Positions 23,484 to 33,056 are shown, numbered from the stretch's first letter. The stretch: DNA of 52,866 nt from JAKFYM01 sp964612065 (GCA_964612065.1 CAZTCD010000013.1:1-52866), one strand, 5' to 3'. Numbers and translations are program-made. The notes: generated by a model from the letters alone, not told the origin.

Positions 23484-25900
23484 GCTCTATCCTCCCAAAA
23501 CTCTTCCACTTCCCGCAGGATCCCACTGCTCACGAGCTCCCGAGGGTCTTCCCGGAACCAGTCCTCCGGCATGCTCTTCACATAAGAAGGCAGCAGGAAG
23601 CGGTTGTCCATCAGCACGATCAGGCCACGATCCGTTTCGGAACGGATCACCCGCCCCGCCGATTGCACCGCCTTCGCCATCGCCGGAAAGGTATAGGCGT
23701 AATCGAAACCGGCCTCGTAATTCTTCTCATAATAGGCGCGCATCTCTTCCCGCTCAAGATCAAAGCTCGGCAGAGGCGGCCCCACCACGAAAGCACCGAT
23801 GATCATCTTGCCGGGATAATCCACGCCCTCCGAAAACACCCCGCCCTGCACGGCGAAGAAAATCGTGGGCTGGCTCGCCGATTTCAGGTGCTCGAGAAGC
23901 TCGGTGATCTCATCGGCCCGCATATAGCGCTCCTGCCGGCGGATCGTGAAGCCGGCCGGGGCCGTGAACTTGCCCAGCACTCTTTCCATGAATTCGAAGC
24001 TCGGGAAAAAGGCGAAATAATTGCCCGGCTTCACGGCCGAGATGCGCTCGATCGTTTCCGCGATGCGGGGATAGTTCTTCTCCCGCTCGGAATACTTGCT
24101 CGAGATCTGCGGGATGATGAGCAGCTTACGATTTTCGCGGGCGAAGGGGGAACGGAACTCGGCCGTGCGGAGCTTCTCCCCTTTCAGCCCGGAAAGCTGG
24201 CCATAGAACTCGAAAGGCTTCAAGGTGGCCGAAAACCCCACCACCTGCTCGTAATCGTCGTAGGCGTTTTGGATCAGCTTGCTGGCATCACAGCAGGTGA
24301 TCTTCACGATACCTCCCGTGGGATGCGGCTGGAAAGTGGTGAAGAACTCCTCGTGCGTTCCGGTTTCCACGTATTCAAGCGCAGAGGTGAACTCCCCCCA
24401 GTAAAAGCAAAGCCGGAGCACAGGATCGCCCGAAAGAATTTCTTCATCGCTCTCCAGATAGCGGGAAAGGAAGGCCCGCAGCAGCTGGTCCTGGTCATGA
24501 AAGGCGGCGGCAGGCGGCTGGATCTTGGAGGGGCCTTTGGTATGGGGAGGCGCGCACTCTTTGAGCACCTCAATGCAGGAAGCGAGAAGCTCCAGGGCTT
24601 CGAGCCTGAAGCGAAGCGGAAGCTCGTTGAGCTGCTCCCGCATTTTCTCCAGCGTATGGGAGGAAAGCTGGGGAGAGTGATAATCCATCGCGCGCGAGGG
24701 AAGGTTGTGGGCCTCGTCGATCACGAGGTTCGGCTTTCCCTCCTGATCGAGGCCATTTTCGCTGATGCGACCAAAGGCGGAGCGCGGGGCGAAAACGTAA
24801 TTGTAATCGCAGATCACGGCCTCCACATCTTTGGCGGCATCGAGCTGGATCTCAAAGGGGCAAACCTCGTGCGCCCTCGCCACGGTTTCGAATACTTTCT
24901 TGGTGAGCCGCTTCTTGCGCGAAAGCTGGCCGAGCACATCGTGCTCATAGAGCTTGGTGTAATGATCCTTGGCGTATTCGCAATACTCGGGATTGCAGAG
25001 GGGCTCGTTCTTGAAACAGATCTTGCTCTTCGCCGTGATCGTAAGGGAGCGGATCTTGGCGCCCTTGTCCTGCAACCGCTCCACGGCGTCTTCCGCCACC
25101 GCATGCTGGGAATTCTTCGGCGTTACATAAACCACCCGCTGCCCACGGGCGAGCGCTTCCTTGAGCGAAGGATAGAGCACTCCCACCGTTTTCCCGAGGC
25201 CAGTAGGCGCCTGCAGGAGAAGGCGCTTCTTCTCCTCCATTCCTTTCTCGATCGTGGCGATCAGCTCGAGCTGGCCCTCTCTCGGCTGCTCAAAAGGAAA
25301 GGCCAGGTTCGCGGCTTCTTTCCGCCTTCTGCTCGCCCGCTTCTCCGCCGCCCTCGCCTCTTCCTCAAGCTCGGCGAGCCGCCGGTCCAGCCAGGCCTCA
25401 TAGCCCTCCACATCGAGGAAAAAATCCATATCCTCGGAATCAAAGTTTCGAGTGCTCACGAGGTGGAAGGAAAGAGCGGGCACCACCCCCTCTTGCTTCC
25501 AGAAAAAATAACCGTAGGTTTGCAGCTGAAGGGCGTAGGGATGGTCGAGTGGTTTCTGGCGGATGCGTTTGGCCAGCTCGCGGGTGGTGAAGGTGCTTTT
25601 GATCTCTTCGATCCTGGGTTTTACGCCGCGGAACAATCCGTCCATCCGGCCGCTCACGCGGAAAAGATAGGGGCCCCGCTCGAACTCCATGGCGATCGGC
25701 ACCTCGGATTCGTAATCATCGAATTCGCGGGCGCGGCGCTTCTGCACGCTCTGGTGGATCTCGATGCCAAGCTCGGTCACCCGCCCATAACCGGAAAGCA
25801 GATCGATGCTTCCCGTGCGCGGCACAGGAAGCGCAAACTCCCCAATGCTCACCTGCACGGTTTTCAATCCGCTCTGGATAATGGAATCCTGTTTTGCCAC
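23480..25900 (-). CDS. XPD/DinG-type Fe-S DNA helicase with N-terminal RecB-family nuclease domain
   Basis: 806 residues. Residues 45-130 carry a PD-(D/E)xK nuclease pattern: H50, D87 (GRMDGLF), E99-x-K101 (IEEIKST) and the QLQTYGYF motif, so the nuclease looks intact. The helicase follows: Walker A APTGLGKT (231-238), four Fe-S cysteines (C295, C302, C307, C347), DEAH box VIDEAHNL (394-401) and motif VI QSAGRVIRSETDRG near the C-terminus. It should be a 5'-3' DNA helicase that can also cut DNA, likely in repair. GTG start, no SD; TAGCCT lies 5 nt upstream. Overlaps the next gene by 4 bp. Confidence 0.9.
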   Translation of the reverse strand: MAKQDSIIQSGLKTVQVSIGEFALPVPRTGSIDLLSGYGRVTELGIEIHQSVQKRRAREFDDYESEVPIAMEFERGPYLFRVSGRMDGLFRGVKPRIEEIKSTFTTRELAKRIRQKPLDHPYALQLQTYGYFFWKQEGVVPALSFHLVSTRNFDSEDMDFFLDVEGYEAWLDRRLAELEEEARAAEKRASRRRKEAANLAFPFEQPREGQLELIATIEKGMEEKKRLLLQAPTGLGKTVGVLYPSLKEALARGQRVVYVTPKNSQHAVAEDAVERLQDKGAKIRSLTITAKSKICFKNEPLCNPEYCEYAKDHYTKLYEHDVLGQLSRKKRLTKKVFETVARAHEVCPFEIQLDAAKDVEAVICDYNYVFAPRSAFGRISENGLDQEGKPNLVIDEAHNLPSRAMDYHSPQLSSHTLEKMREQLNELPLRFRLEALELLASCIEVLKECAPPHTKGPSKIQPPAAAFHDQDQLLRAFLSRYLESDEEILSGDPVLRLCFYWGEFTSALEYVETGTHEEFFTTFQPHPTGGIVKITCCDASKLIQNAYDDYEQVVGFSATLKPFEFYGQLSGLKGEKLRTAEFRSPFARENRKLLIIPQISSKYSEREKNYPRIAETIERISAVKPGNYFAFFPSFEFMERVLGKFTAPAGFTIRRQERYMRADEITELLEHLKSASQPTIFFAVQGGVFSEGVDYPGKMIIGAFVVGPPLPSFDLEREEMRAYYEKNYEAGFDYAYTFPAMAKAVQSAGRVIRSETDRGLIVLMDNRFLLPSYVKSMPEDWFREDPRELVSSGILREVEEFWEDRA

Positions 25901-26078
25901 GCCTCAGGCTAACAAATTCACTTCTCCGCTTCGAGCAATCGACTCCCTGCAAAATACGATTTTATCTCATTCTTGTAAGGCTTTGTTTTTACTGATCTTT
26001 ATCCACATTGAACCTGTCTCCAAAAGTAGACGATAGCGAATCTAGGAAACGAAAACCGGCCCACGGAAAGGCCCCCGA

Positions 26079-27908
26079 ATGCACCACCCCCACCTCGTTC
26101 CTTTCGTGCTTTTCCTCCTTTGCCTCGATCCCGAAAATGCGGGAGCCGGGCAAGAAGCCAGCTGCGATCAGATCCGCGACCGCACCCTCGGCGAACTCAA
26201 AGGCTTCAGCGTGGAAAACTCCGGCGTTCAGGAAGCCTGCCGCTTCAATTCGCGCGCTCCGGCCAACCGAAAACAATTCGGCTTTTTCTCCCAGGGAATC
26301 TGCGAACGCACCTATACGGAAGTGAACGGTTATGTGCAGAAAGTGAAACGGGAAGTGGAAAGCGCCTGCCGTGCCCTCGGTTCTTCCGAGGCTTGCCCGG
26401 CCTCTCAGAGCGCCTGCCTTAGGGCGGCCGCCTCCCGCTTTTCCCAGGCGGCCCGGAAACTATCCAGCGCCAGGGAAATCCTCGGGCAAGCGAAAAGCAG
26501 GATGGGAGACCTGCGGATCCAAAACGCCCAGGTAGCCCGCGCTTACGCGGAGAACCTGAATCGCATTCAGTTTGCTCTCGAAAAACACCGCACGCTGCCC
26601 TCCCCGCAACCCGAATCCCCGCTCGACTTCCCGAGAAGCGATCTCACCGGAGCCGACTCCAAGCGCACCGAGGGCCTGCCAAGCCTCCGGGAAGTGCTCC
26701 GCACCAGCCAGCTCAACGAGGACACCAGAGCCATTCACGCCCGCGCCCTGGCGATCGACCGCGCCTTTCTTCCCGGCTCGAAGACCCCGCCGGAGTACCT
26801 CGGCCCCTATGCCGGCGAGCAGTTCCAGGCCTTCCGCCATGCGGGAGAATTTTCCGACATCTCTTCCAAGCTGAAAGCCGAGATCGGCGCCATCACCGAA
26901 GAGCTGGAAACCAACGGCCGCCGCGCGGAGCTCGCCGCCAAAAGGCTGGAACGAATGCCTGCGGAAACCGACAGGGTAGAGCGCACGCCAGAGGAAGAGC
27001 CGGAACGCACCTCCGCGATTCCTCTTCTCGGAGGGTTCCCCTCGCCAAACAATGGCGGTGCCACGCAAGCCACCCGCAACGCCCCCGCCGAAAGCCGCTC
27101 CGATATCCAGCTCGGGCGAATCACTTCCGCCGCCAAGGGTGCCGCTCTTCTTCTTAACCTCGCCGCCGAAGCCGGAAAGAAAGATGATCCGGAGAAAACA
27201 GCGGCACAGCCGGGAACCCCCTCTCCCTCCTCCGCCCTTTCGCCTTCCGGAAGCGAGGAACCTGCCCCCTTGCCCATGGAACGCAGGCCCGCATTGGCGG
27301 AGGCCACCACGGAAGCCGTGATCGCCCCGCTCTTTCCCTCTTTGGGGAAGCTCTACCACCATGAGGAAGAGGAGGCTCCCGAAGCCCTTTCCTTTTCGGT
27401 GGCCACGGCAGCGCCTCCCGTTTCCCACCTGCCGGGAGGGGCTCTTTCCGCTTCAGGAGCAGGCTCCTCGAAAAATCGCTCAGGCCCGAAAGAAGCGTTG
27501 CCCGCGGCTCTTGAGAAAGCCGAACCTTCGGAAAGCAATTTCCTCGCAGAGGGCGGAGCACCTTCTTCCAGAGGCCTTTACGGCACGGGAGAAAGCCTGA
27601 GAGAGAGGCTCCGGCGACGCATGGGAGCGAACGAACCCAGGCCGGCCAGCGAAACCGAAAACTCCGACCCGGACGATTCCTCCGGCAGCGACGAAACCCC
27701 GGCCGAACGCTACCCGGAAACTTGGGGTGAAGATTCCTCGGCACAGGAAAAAGAAATGGCCATTGCCCTTCGCGATCTTTCAGCCGCTTATCCCGGGGAT
27801 CTGTTTGACGAAATTTCAGGCGAAAACAGCGCTCCTCTGTTCGAGCGTGTGCGGCAGGCTCACTGGAGGTTTCAGCAAAGGCATGTGCGGGTAGCGCCAA
27901 CTCACTAA
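26079..27908 (+). CDS. Large exported protein with disordered linker
   Basis: 609 residues. Signal peptide MHHPHLVPFVLFLLCLDPEN, then GAGQEASC. The N-terminal domain (about residues 28-165) is helical with several cysteines (ASCDQI, EACRFN, GICERT, SACRAL, EACPAS, SACLRA). Most of the rest is Pro/Ser/Glu/Ala-rich and probably disordered. Near the C-terminus is a short conserved-looking stretch (LRDLSAAYPGDLFDEI, then APLFERV) that shares LFERV with the 18920 product. The next gene starts directly after its stop codon. Function unknown. Confidence 0.78.
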   Translation: MHHPHLVPFVLFLLCLDPENAGAGQEASCDQIRDRTLGELKGFSVENSGVQEACRFNSRAPANRKQFGFFSQGICERTYTEVNGYVQKVKREVESACRALGSSEACPASQSACLRAAASRFSQAARKLSSAREILGQAKSRMGDLRIQNAQVARAYAENLNRIQFALEKHRTLPSPQPESPLDFPRSDLTGADSKRTEGLPSLREVLRTSQLNEDTRAIHARALAIDRAFLPGSKTPPEYLGPYAGEQFQAFRHAGEFSDISSKLKAEIGAITEELETNGRRAELAAKRLERMPAETDRVERTPEEEPERTSAIPLLGGFPSPNNGGATQATRNAPAESRSDIQLGRITSAAKGAALLLNLAAEAGKKDDPEKTAAQPGTPSPSSALSPSGSEEPAPLPMERRPALAEATTEAVIAPLFPSLGKLYHHEEEEAPEALSFSVATAAPPVSHLPGGALSASGAGSSKNRSGPKEALPAALEKAEPSESNFLAEGGAPSSRGLYGTGESLRERLRRRMGANEPRPASETENSDPDDSSGSDETPAERYPETWGEDSSAQEKEMAIALRDLSAAYPGDLFDEISGENSAPLFERVRQAHWRFQQRHVRVAPTH

Positions 27909-28385
27909 ATGGATTACTCTTTGAACATGCGCTTTATATTCGTTGGCTTACTCCTATCGGTGCTTCCTTCGCTCCCCGCCCATGCCGCATCGAAAAGCCA
28001 ACGCCACAATCTCCTCCTCCGGGAGATCTCCGAAAAAGAATTGAGCTCCCTGGGGCAAAAGCTGGCCAAAAGCCTGAAAAGCTGCAAACACAAGAGCCCC
28101 GACGATCTCGTGCTCGTTACCGTGACCAATTCCACAGACGAGTTCATCGATAAAACCAAGCTTGCCAACCTGATCCGTGATTCCCTGAAACCCGATAAAG
28201 CCGTTCCCGATATCTCGCCCTTTTATGAAGTGCGCACCAAGTTCTCTGCCCTCAAGAGTGAGATGATCCGAAAGAAAAAGCGGGAGTACAAAGGCGTTTA
28301 CACGCTGAGGGCCGATGTTTACCAGGACGACAAAAGAATCTGCGAGCGGGAAGAAATATTTGAAAAAACGGGCATCTTGGAATGA
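27909..28385 (+). CDS. LpoB-like exported protein
   Basis: 158 residues from the ATG that abuts the preceding stop; the internal ATG at 27927 (MRFIFVGLLLSVLPSLPAHA) gives a cleaner signal peptide. The stretch LVLVTVTNSTDEFIDKTKLA followed by NLIRDSLK resembles the N-R-T-x-E-x-I-D and I-R-x-A-L pattern of LpoB, the outer-membrane activator of PBP1B, and GVYTLRADVYQDDKRICERE fits the later strands. Unlike LpoB there is no lipobox cysteine, so it would be soluble in the periplasm. The homology is a pattern judgement, not a search result. Confidence 0.55.
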   Translation: MDYSLNMRFIFVGLLLSVLPSLPAHAASKSQRHNLLLREISEKELSSLGQKLAKSLKSCKHKSPDDLVLVTVTNSTDEFIDKTKLANLIRDSLKPDKAVPDISPFYEVRTKFSALKSEMIRKKKREYKGVYTLRADVYQDDKRICEREEIFEKTGILE

Positions 28386-28389
28386 AGGC

Positions 28390-28410
28390 CTTCCCTTAGG
28401 GAAGTTTTTT
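28390..28410 (+). terminator. Intrinsic terminator
   Basis: CTTCCC (28390-28395), TTA loop, GGGAAG (28399-28404), then six Ts, directly after the LpoB-like gene. Confidence 0.8.
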
Positions 28411-28481
28411 CACTACTCGATGTAAGGCACTGCCAGCCGTTGTATCCAATTTCATTTGCTTAAATCCCCCCCGGAACCGGA

Positions 28482-28499
28482 TCCTGTTAGGCACAGGAG
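28482..28499 (+). promoter_or_regulatory. Small hairpin overlapping the carboxypeptidase SD
   Basis: TCCTGT (28482-28487), 5-nt loop, ACAGGA (28493-28498); the SD AGGAG (28495-28499) is mostly in the 3' arm, 6 nt before the ATG. Only 6 bp. Confidence 0.4.
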
Positions 28500-28505
28500 T
28501 TCCTC

Positions 28506-29594
28506 ATGGCCAAGCTGGCGATTGTTCTCACCTCACTCTTCGTGCTTTTTGCCCTCACGTCCCACGCCAAGGCGGAAAACGAACCAAGCCTTTCCACTTT
28601 CCGGCTGCAACAGCCCAGCGTAACGGAGCTGGATTCCGTCTCCCGCTTCTACTCTATCGAGCACAGAATCGGAGACGATTTCGAAATCGAGGTTCCCAGC
28701 AGTGAAGCGGGCCTCCTCCGCAGCCTGGCCCCTTCCGCCCGCCTAGTTCACGCGGATTCCACCGCCAGGATCGAGGCCCTTCTCGGCGAATACGCCGGCT
28801 CCCTGAGAGCCGAGCGCTATCATTCTTTCGATGAAGTGCAGGCCTGGATGCGCAGTATTCAAAACTCCTACGCTCTCCTAGCCCGGGTAGTGCCCTACGG
28901 CAAATCGCGCGGTGGCCGGCCGCTTACCGCGCTTCGTATAAGCGCCGATCCGGAAGATTCCGATTCCCTGCCCCAGGTGCTGATTACTGCGGCCACTCAT
29001 GGCGATGAGCTCATCACCACGGAAGTGCTGATCCATCTGGTGGAAACACTGGTGAAGGGCTTCGGCACGGATGCCCGCCTGGAGAGCATTCTCAGGAACC
29101 GGGTGATCTATTTTGTTCCGGTAGTGAACGCGGATGGCTTCGCAGCCAGAAACCGTTACGACGGAAACAAAGACCCGAACCGCTCCTACCCCTGGCCGAA
29201 CCAGCCCAATGCCCAGCCCTCGCCGAGCATCGAAGCGTTGATTGCATTTTTTCACCAGAAAAACTTCCGGGCCACTCTTGATTTTCACGCCTTCGGCCAG
29301 ATGATCATGTTCCCCTGGGCTTATACGAGATCCCATATCGAAGCGGAGCCCTATGCCCGCATGGATTCCCTCACCCGCTCCATGGCGGAGCAGAACCGCT
29401 ACGATCACGGACCCATCGCGGAAGTGATTTATGTGGCCCAAGGCTCCAGCGCTGATTATTACTTCTGGAAAACCGGGGCCACCGGCATAGCCGTGGAGAT
29501 CGGCTCCTCCAAGGTTCCCAACCCGTCCCAATTTCCTTCCATCTTCGCCTCTCAAGAGGAGAGCACCTGGAGATTCCTGGAAGGCCGCTACTGA
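28506..29594 (+). CDS. Exported M14-family zinc carboxypeptidase
   Basis: 362 residues. Signal peptide MAKLAIVLTSLFVLFALTSH ending near AKA. A propeptide-like region of about 95 residues precedes the catalytic domain. M14 ligands are visible: HGDE (His, Glu), substrate-binding DPNRSYPW (N-R pair), LDFHAFGQ (third ligand His) and the catalytic Glu in AVEIGSSK. It should trim C-terminal residues from peptides in the periplasm or outside. The SD AGGAG is partly within a 6-bp hairpin. Length and domain order fit secreted M14A/B enzymes. Confidence 0.93.
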   Translation: MAKLAIVLTSLFVLFALTSHAKAENEPSLSTFRLQQPSVTELDSVSRFYSIEHRIGDDFEIEVPSSEAGLLRSLAPSARLVHADSTARIEALLGEYAGSLRAERYHSFDEVQAWMRSIQNSYALLARVVPYGKSRGGRPLTALRISADPEDSDSLPQVLITAATHGDELITTEVLIHLVETLVKGFGTDARLESILRNRVIYFVPVVNADGFAARNRYDGNKDPNRSYPWPNQPNAQPSPSIEALIAFFHQKNFRATLDFHAFGQMIMFPWAYTRSHIEAEPYARMDSLTRSMAEQNRYDHGPIAEVIYVAQGSSADYYFWKTGATGIAVEIGSSKVPNPSQFPSIFASQEESTWRFLEGRY

Positions 29595-29669
29595 ATTGAC
29601 TCATTGCATTCAAATGTCTGTCCGCGCAATTTCCATTTACCGGCCAAAAGAGCCTGCTACGCTAGGGGC

Positions 29670-30941
29670 ATGATCAACCGCAGGCAGTTTCTGATCGCTT
29701 CGGCCGCCTTGCTGAGCCAGGCTTGTGTATCGAAAGTTCCATTAGTTGGCTCTTCAGGGGGTAGAGGAAAACTCAAGCCCCCATTCACTCCTCGCGGCGT
29801 GGTCTACCTGATCCCTACTCCTCACAGTTACTTCAAAACCGATCAGGACATGAAAGACAAGATCAAGTACGACCTGGTACTTGAGGCCCCCTCCGGCTAC
29901 GAATCCAAGAGCACTTCCACCATCACCGTGATGCCCGAGAGTGGAACCAATGTGAAGCGGGCTCGAGTTCCCGTAACCGTGCATGCTATCGGCAAGCACA
30001 ACGCCCACAACTTGATCTACCTCGTGAGCGTAGACCATCCATCTTCCCTGTTTGTTCTTGACCCCAACACCTTCGAGCTCGTTTCCTGGGCCGCGCTGCC
30101 GAAAGAAAACGATAAAACTATTTTCTCCGGCCACGTGGTGGAGATACCAGGCACTGATTTTATCGCCGTTGGCTTGAACGGCCTGGAGATGGGAAAACAT
30201 GATTTTGTTTCCGTCCGCCACGCCCGCACTCTGAAAGAAGTGGAACGTTACTCCACGAAAGGCTTCGAGCTGCACGAGGTTACCCTGAGCCCTGACGGTT
30301 CCCTCTTCGGATGCGGGCACTACGGCTCACTTCTTGGATCGGGCCCTTACAAGGAATATGGCCTGGGCTGGTGGCCCTATTATCTGAACAAACCCACGGG
30401 CTTTACCTACCCCGCCTTCGTTTCGCTGGTGAATGCCAAAAACGGAAACCTCGAGGCGATTTACCGGGATCCCACTGGAGGGCAGCACGGCCATACGGTG
30501 ATCGCGCCTGACAACCAAGCCTATATCCCGCAGCTTCCTCCCTGGATGAAAAAGGAAGATCCCGCTCACCCGCGCTTCCAGGAGGGAGTACAGAAAGAGC
30601 CGATCTGGGGCGATAACTTCGGCGGAAACAGCACCGGCCTCGGCGTTCATGTTGTATTCGATTCCAAGTTCAACGATGTGCTTTGCCCTTCCCGGTATAG
30701 ACAAGAGTTAGTTACGGCGAATGTGACCAGCAAGAAGATCGAGCACTTCAAGCTGGAGACCTTTTCCGACCAGCGATACCCGCACTCTCTCGAGCTTCAT
30801 CCGGACGGAAAACATTATGTGGTGACCACCAATCAGGGCGTGCTTGCCTTCCAGCGCGGCACTCACAAGCTGGTGCCGGAGCTGAGCTTTAACAACGTGT
30901 TTATGGGCACCCACTCGCACTTCACCACCTATTCCTCCTGA
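29670..30941 (+). CDS. Tat-exported DUF1513-like beta-propeller protein
   Basis: 423 residues. The N-terminus MINRRQFLIASAALLSQAC carries a twin-arginine motif (NRRQFL) and a possible lipobox (LSQAC), so it may be a Tat lipoprotein. The body has propeller-type repeats with HNAHNLIYLVSVDHP, FSGHVVEIPGTDFIAVG, HEVTLSPDGSLFGCGHYGS and PHSLELHPDGKHYVV, which recall DUF1513 proteins, often found with iron-uptake genes. No such genes are nearby. The ATG at 29670 is chosen for the Tat motif; TACGCT lies 6 nt before it with TTTACC 16 bp further up. Confidence 0.75.
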   Translation: MINRRQFLIASAALLSQACVSKVPLVGSSGGRGKLKPPFTPRGVVYLIPTPHSYFKTDQDMKDKIKYDLVLEAPSGYESKSTSTITVMPESGTNVKRARVPVTVHAIGKHNAHNLIYLVSVDHPSSLFVLDPNTFELVSWAALPKENDKTIFSGHVVEIPGTDFIAVGLNGLEMGKHDFVSVRHARTLKEVERYSTKGFELHEVTLSPDGSLFGCGHYGSLLGSGPYKEYGLGWWPYYLNKPTGFTYPAFVSLVNAKNGNLEAIYRDPTGGQHGHTVIAPDNQAYIPQLPPWMKKEDPAHPRFQEGVQKEPIWGDNFGGNSTGLGVHVVFDSKFNDVLCPSRYRQELVTANVTSKKIEHFKLETFSDQRYPHSLELHPDGKHYVVTTNQGVLAFQRGTHKLVPELSFNNVFMGTHSHFTTYSS

Positions 30942-31037
30942 GCCGAGCGCGGCCCGCCTTACCTGCCTCCAGACGAGCCGCCTAAACACTCAATCCCAAA
31001 AGGTTTTTCGCCTCAAAAACCGCTAAAACCCCGCCCT

Positions 31038-31064
31038 CCCCTCGCCGAAGAGTCTGGCGAGGGG
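31038..31064 (+). promoter_or_regulatory. 5'-UTR hairpin that sequesters the SD of the NHL protein
   Basis: CCCCTCGCC (31038-31046), 9-nt loop, GGCGAGGGG (31056-31064), a perfect 9-bp stem. The SD GAGGGG (31059-31064) fills the 3' arm, followed by AAAA and the GTG start at 31069. There is no T tract, so it is not a terminator. Confidence 0.6.
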
Positions 31065-31068
31065 AAAA

Positions 31069-33036
31069 GTGCCGAATCTATTCCGGAAAATCGGGAAAAT
31101 CATTCACAGCACGAGCTCGAAGGTGGGCTTCTTTTTCTTTTCTGCCATCGCGGCCACGATCGGTGGCGGCCTTGTGTCCCTTTACCAGTCGGCCCCCCAG
31201 CCGGATTTGCATTACGAAGACCAGCGAATCCCCGCTTCCAGCAGGAATACGAACTCCCCCGGCGCCTCCAATAACCGCGTGGATCCGGGATTGCGCGGCG
31301 GCCGCTCCTCTTACGGCGGAGGAGGAATGCCGGCCAATTACGACGACCGCTCCAGCAACCAGAGTCGCGACGGAGGAAATACCGCCACTCCGATTTCGGT
31401 GACCCCGGATCCAAGCAATGCCCAGAATCCTGCAATGGCGCAAGGAGCTCAGGCCCGCGCCCTCGCGGAGCTCGCCCATTCCCACAAGCTCAATCAGAAC
31501 GAACTGGCGGAAAGCACCTCCACCGGCACTTCCACCAGCACCGGCACGGAATCCATCAACTACAATTCCGTAGGGTCGCCTTCGAGCACTGAAACGTCTA
31601 CGAGCACTTCCACCAGCACCACGAGCTCGTTGCCGGTTTACCAGAATCTCTCGGCCAACGGCACGAGCATTCCAGGCCTCTGCACCCCTATCACCCTCAC
31701 TCTCTACAACTCGAGCTTCGTGGCCACCGCCCCCGGCTCCGATACTCCCGTTTTCCTCACGGCCACGGCAGGATCGATCTATTCCAACTCGGCCTGCACT
31801 GCCACCACCACCCAGGTTACGGTTGCGGCCTCCGCAACCTCCGGCACTTTTTATTTCCGCTATGATGCCGCCGGAACTGTTTCCATCACGGCCCAGCATT
31901 CCTCTTTCAATACCAGCTCCGTGAGCATCACCCTCTCGGTGCCGGAAGCATCACTCGTGCTCGGCCAAGCCAACTACACTTCCAGCGCCGCCAACGCAGG
32001 CGGAGTGGCGGCCTCGAACACGTTGAATGAGCCCTATCATACCGTGCGAACCGGCAACTATCTCTTCGCCGCCGACACCGCCAACCACCGGGTTCTGGTG
32101 TGGACCAGCCAGCCCTCCTCCAACCAGCAGGCCGCCTCCTTCGCCCTCGGCCAGCCCGATCTTGTTTCCGACACCGCCAACAACGGAGGCATCAGCGCCC
32201 AGACGCTGAACGGCCCCGGCTATGTGCACACCGACGGCACCCGCCTGTTCGTGGCCGATCGCCTAAACAACAGGGTGCTGATCTGGAGTGCTCTGCCCAC
32301 CTCGGCGCAGGAGGCGGCCAATATCGTGCTCGGGCAGCCTGATATGACCAGCAACGCCGCGAACAACGGCGGGGTTTCCCTCTCCAGCCTCAGCGATCCG
32401 GAATGCGTATTTTCCGATGGAACCCGACTCCTGGTTTGCGATACCGGCAACCACCGGGTGCTGATATGGAATTCCATTCCTACCGCCGACAACCAGGCCG
32501 CGGACGTGGTGGTAGGCCAGACCGACGGCACTTCGAATACGGCCAACGCTGGCGCCGCTGTTTCGGCGCTGGGGCTCGATAGCCCCTATATCGCCCTCAT
32601 AGCGAGCTCCAAGCTTCTGGTGGCTGACACAAACAACAACCGGGTGCTCGTATGGTCGTCGATCCCGACCTCTCATGGCGAATCCGCTTCGGTGTCCATC
32701 GGGCAAACCTCCCTCACCGATAGCACCAACAATAGCGGGGGCCTGAGCGCCGCCTCCCTCAGCTCGCCGGCAGGGCTCGTGGTGGATTCTGTGGGAAAAC
32801 TCGGGGTGGTGGATTTCAACAACAACCGGGTGCTTCTCTGGAATTCAATCCCCACGGACCACTTCACCTTCGCAGACTCTGTGATCGGGCAAAGCACCTT
32901 CACCACCAATGGCGCCAACCAGGGCGGGATTTCGGCTTCCACTCTCAACGGCCCTTGGGGGCTGGACCTGATCAACGATGAGCTCTGGGTGAGCGACTGG
33001 GGCAACCACCGGGTGCTGAAGCACACCTGGCCCTGA
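31069..33036 (+). CDS. NHL-repeat beta-propeller protein with N-terminal membrane anchor
   Basis: 655 residues, GTG start. One hydrophobic segment near residues 19-40 (VGFFFFSAIAATIGGGLVSL) acts as anchor or uncleaved signal. A Gly/Ser/Thr-rich low-complexity region (STSTGTSTSTGTES) follows, then a Big-like beta domain (about 180-290). The last 360 residues contain about six repeats of the form VLGQPD...NNGG...L..P...LFVAD..NNRVLIW...P, one propeller. Such proteins bind ligands at the cell surface or periplasm; the ligand is unknown. The SD lies in a hairpin. Confidence 0.85.
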   Translation: MPNLFRKIGKIIHSTSSKVGFFFFSAIAATIGGGLVSLYQSAPQPDLHYEDQRIPASSRNTNSPGASNNRVDPGLRGGRSSYGGGGMPANYDDRSSNQSRDGGNTATPISVTPDPSNAQNPAMAQGAQARALAELAHSHKLNQNELAESTSTGTSTSTGTESINYNSVGSPSSTETSTSTSTSTTSSLPVYQNLSANGTSIPGLCTPITLTLYNSSFVATAPGSDTPVFLTATAGSIYSNSACTATTTQVTVAASATSGTFYFRYDAAGTVSITAQHSSFNTSSVSITLSVPEASLVLGQANYTSSAANAGGVAASNTLNEPYHTVRTGNYLFAADTANHRVLVWTSQPSSNQQAASFALGQPDLVSDTANNGGISAQTLNGPGYVHTDGTRLFVADRLNNRVLIWSALPTSAQEAANIVLGQPDMTSNAANNGGVSLSSLSDPECVFSDGTRLLVCDTGNHRVLIWNSIPTADNQAADVVVGQTDGTSNTANAGAAVSALGLDSPYIALIASSKLLVADTNNNRVLVWSSIPTSHGESASVSIGQTSLTDSTNNSGGLSAASLSSPAGLVVDSVGKLGVVDFNNNRVLLWNSIPTDHFTFADSVIGQSTFTTNGANQGGISASTLNGPWGLDLINDELWVSDWGNHRVLKHTWP

Positions 33037-33056
33037 ATCCTTTTAGCTGGCCCCCT

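Noticed and set aside
23297..25912. 871-codon plus-strand open frame
   Set aside because: Antisense shadow of the helicase gene; His/Arg/Leu-rich without domains, while the minus strand has full helicase motifs.
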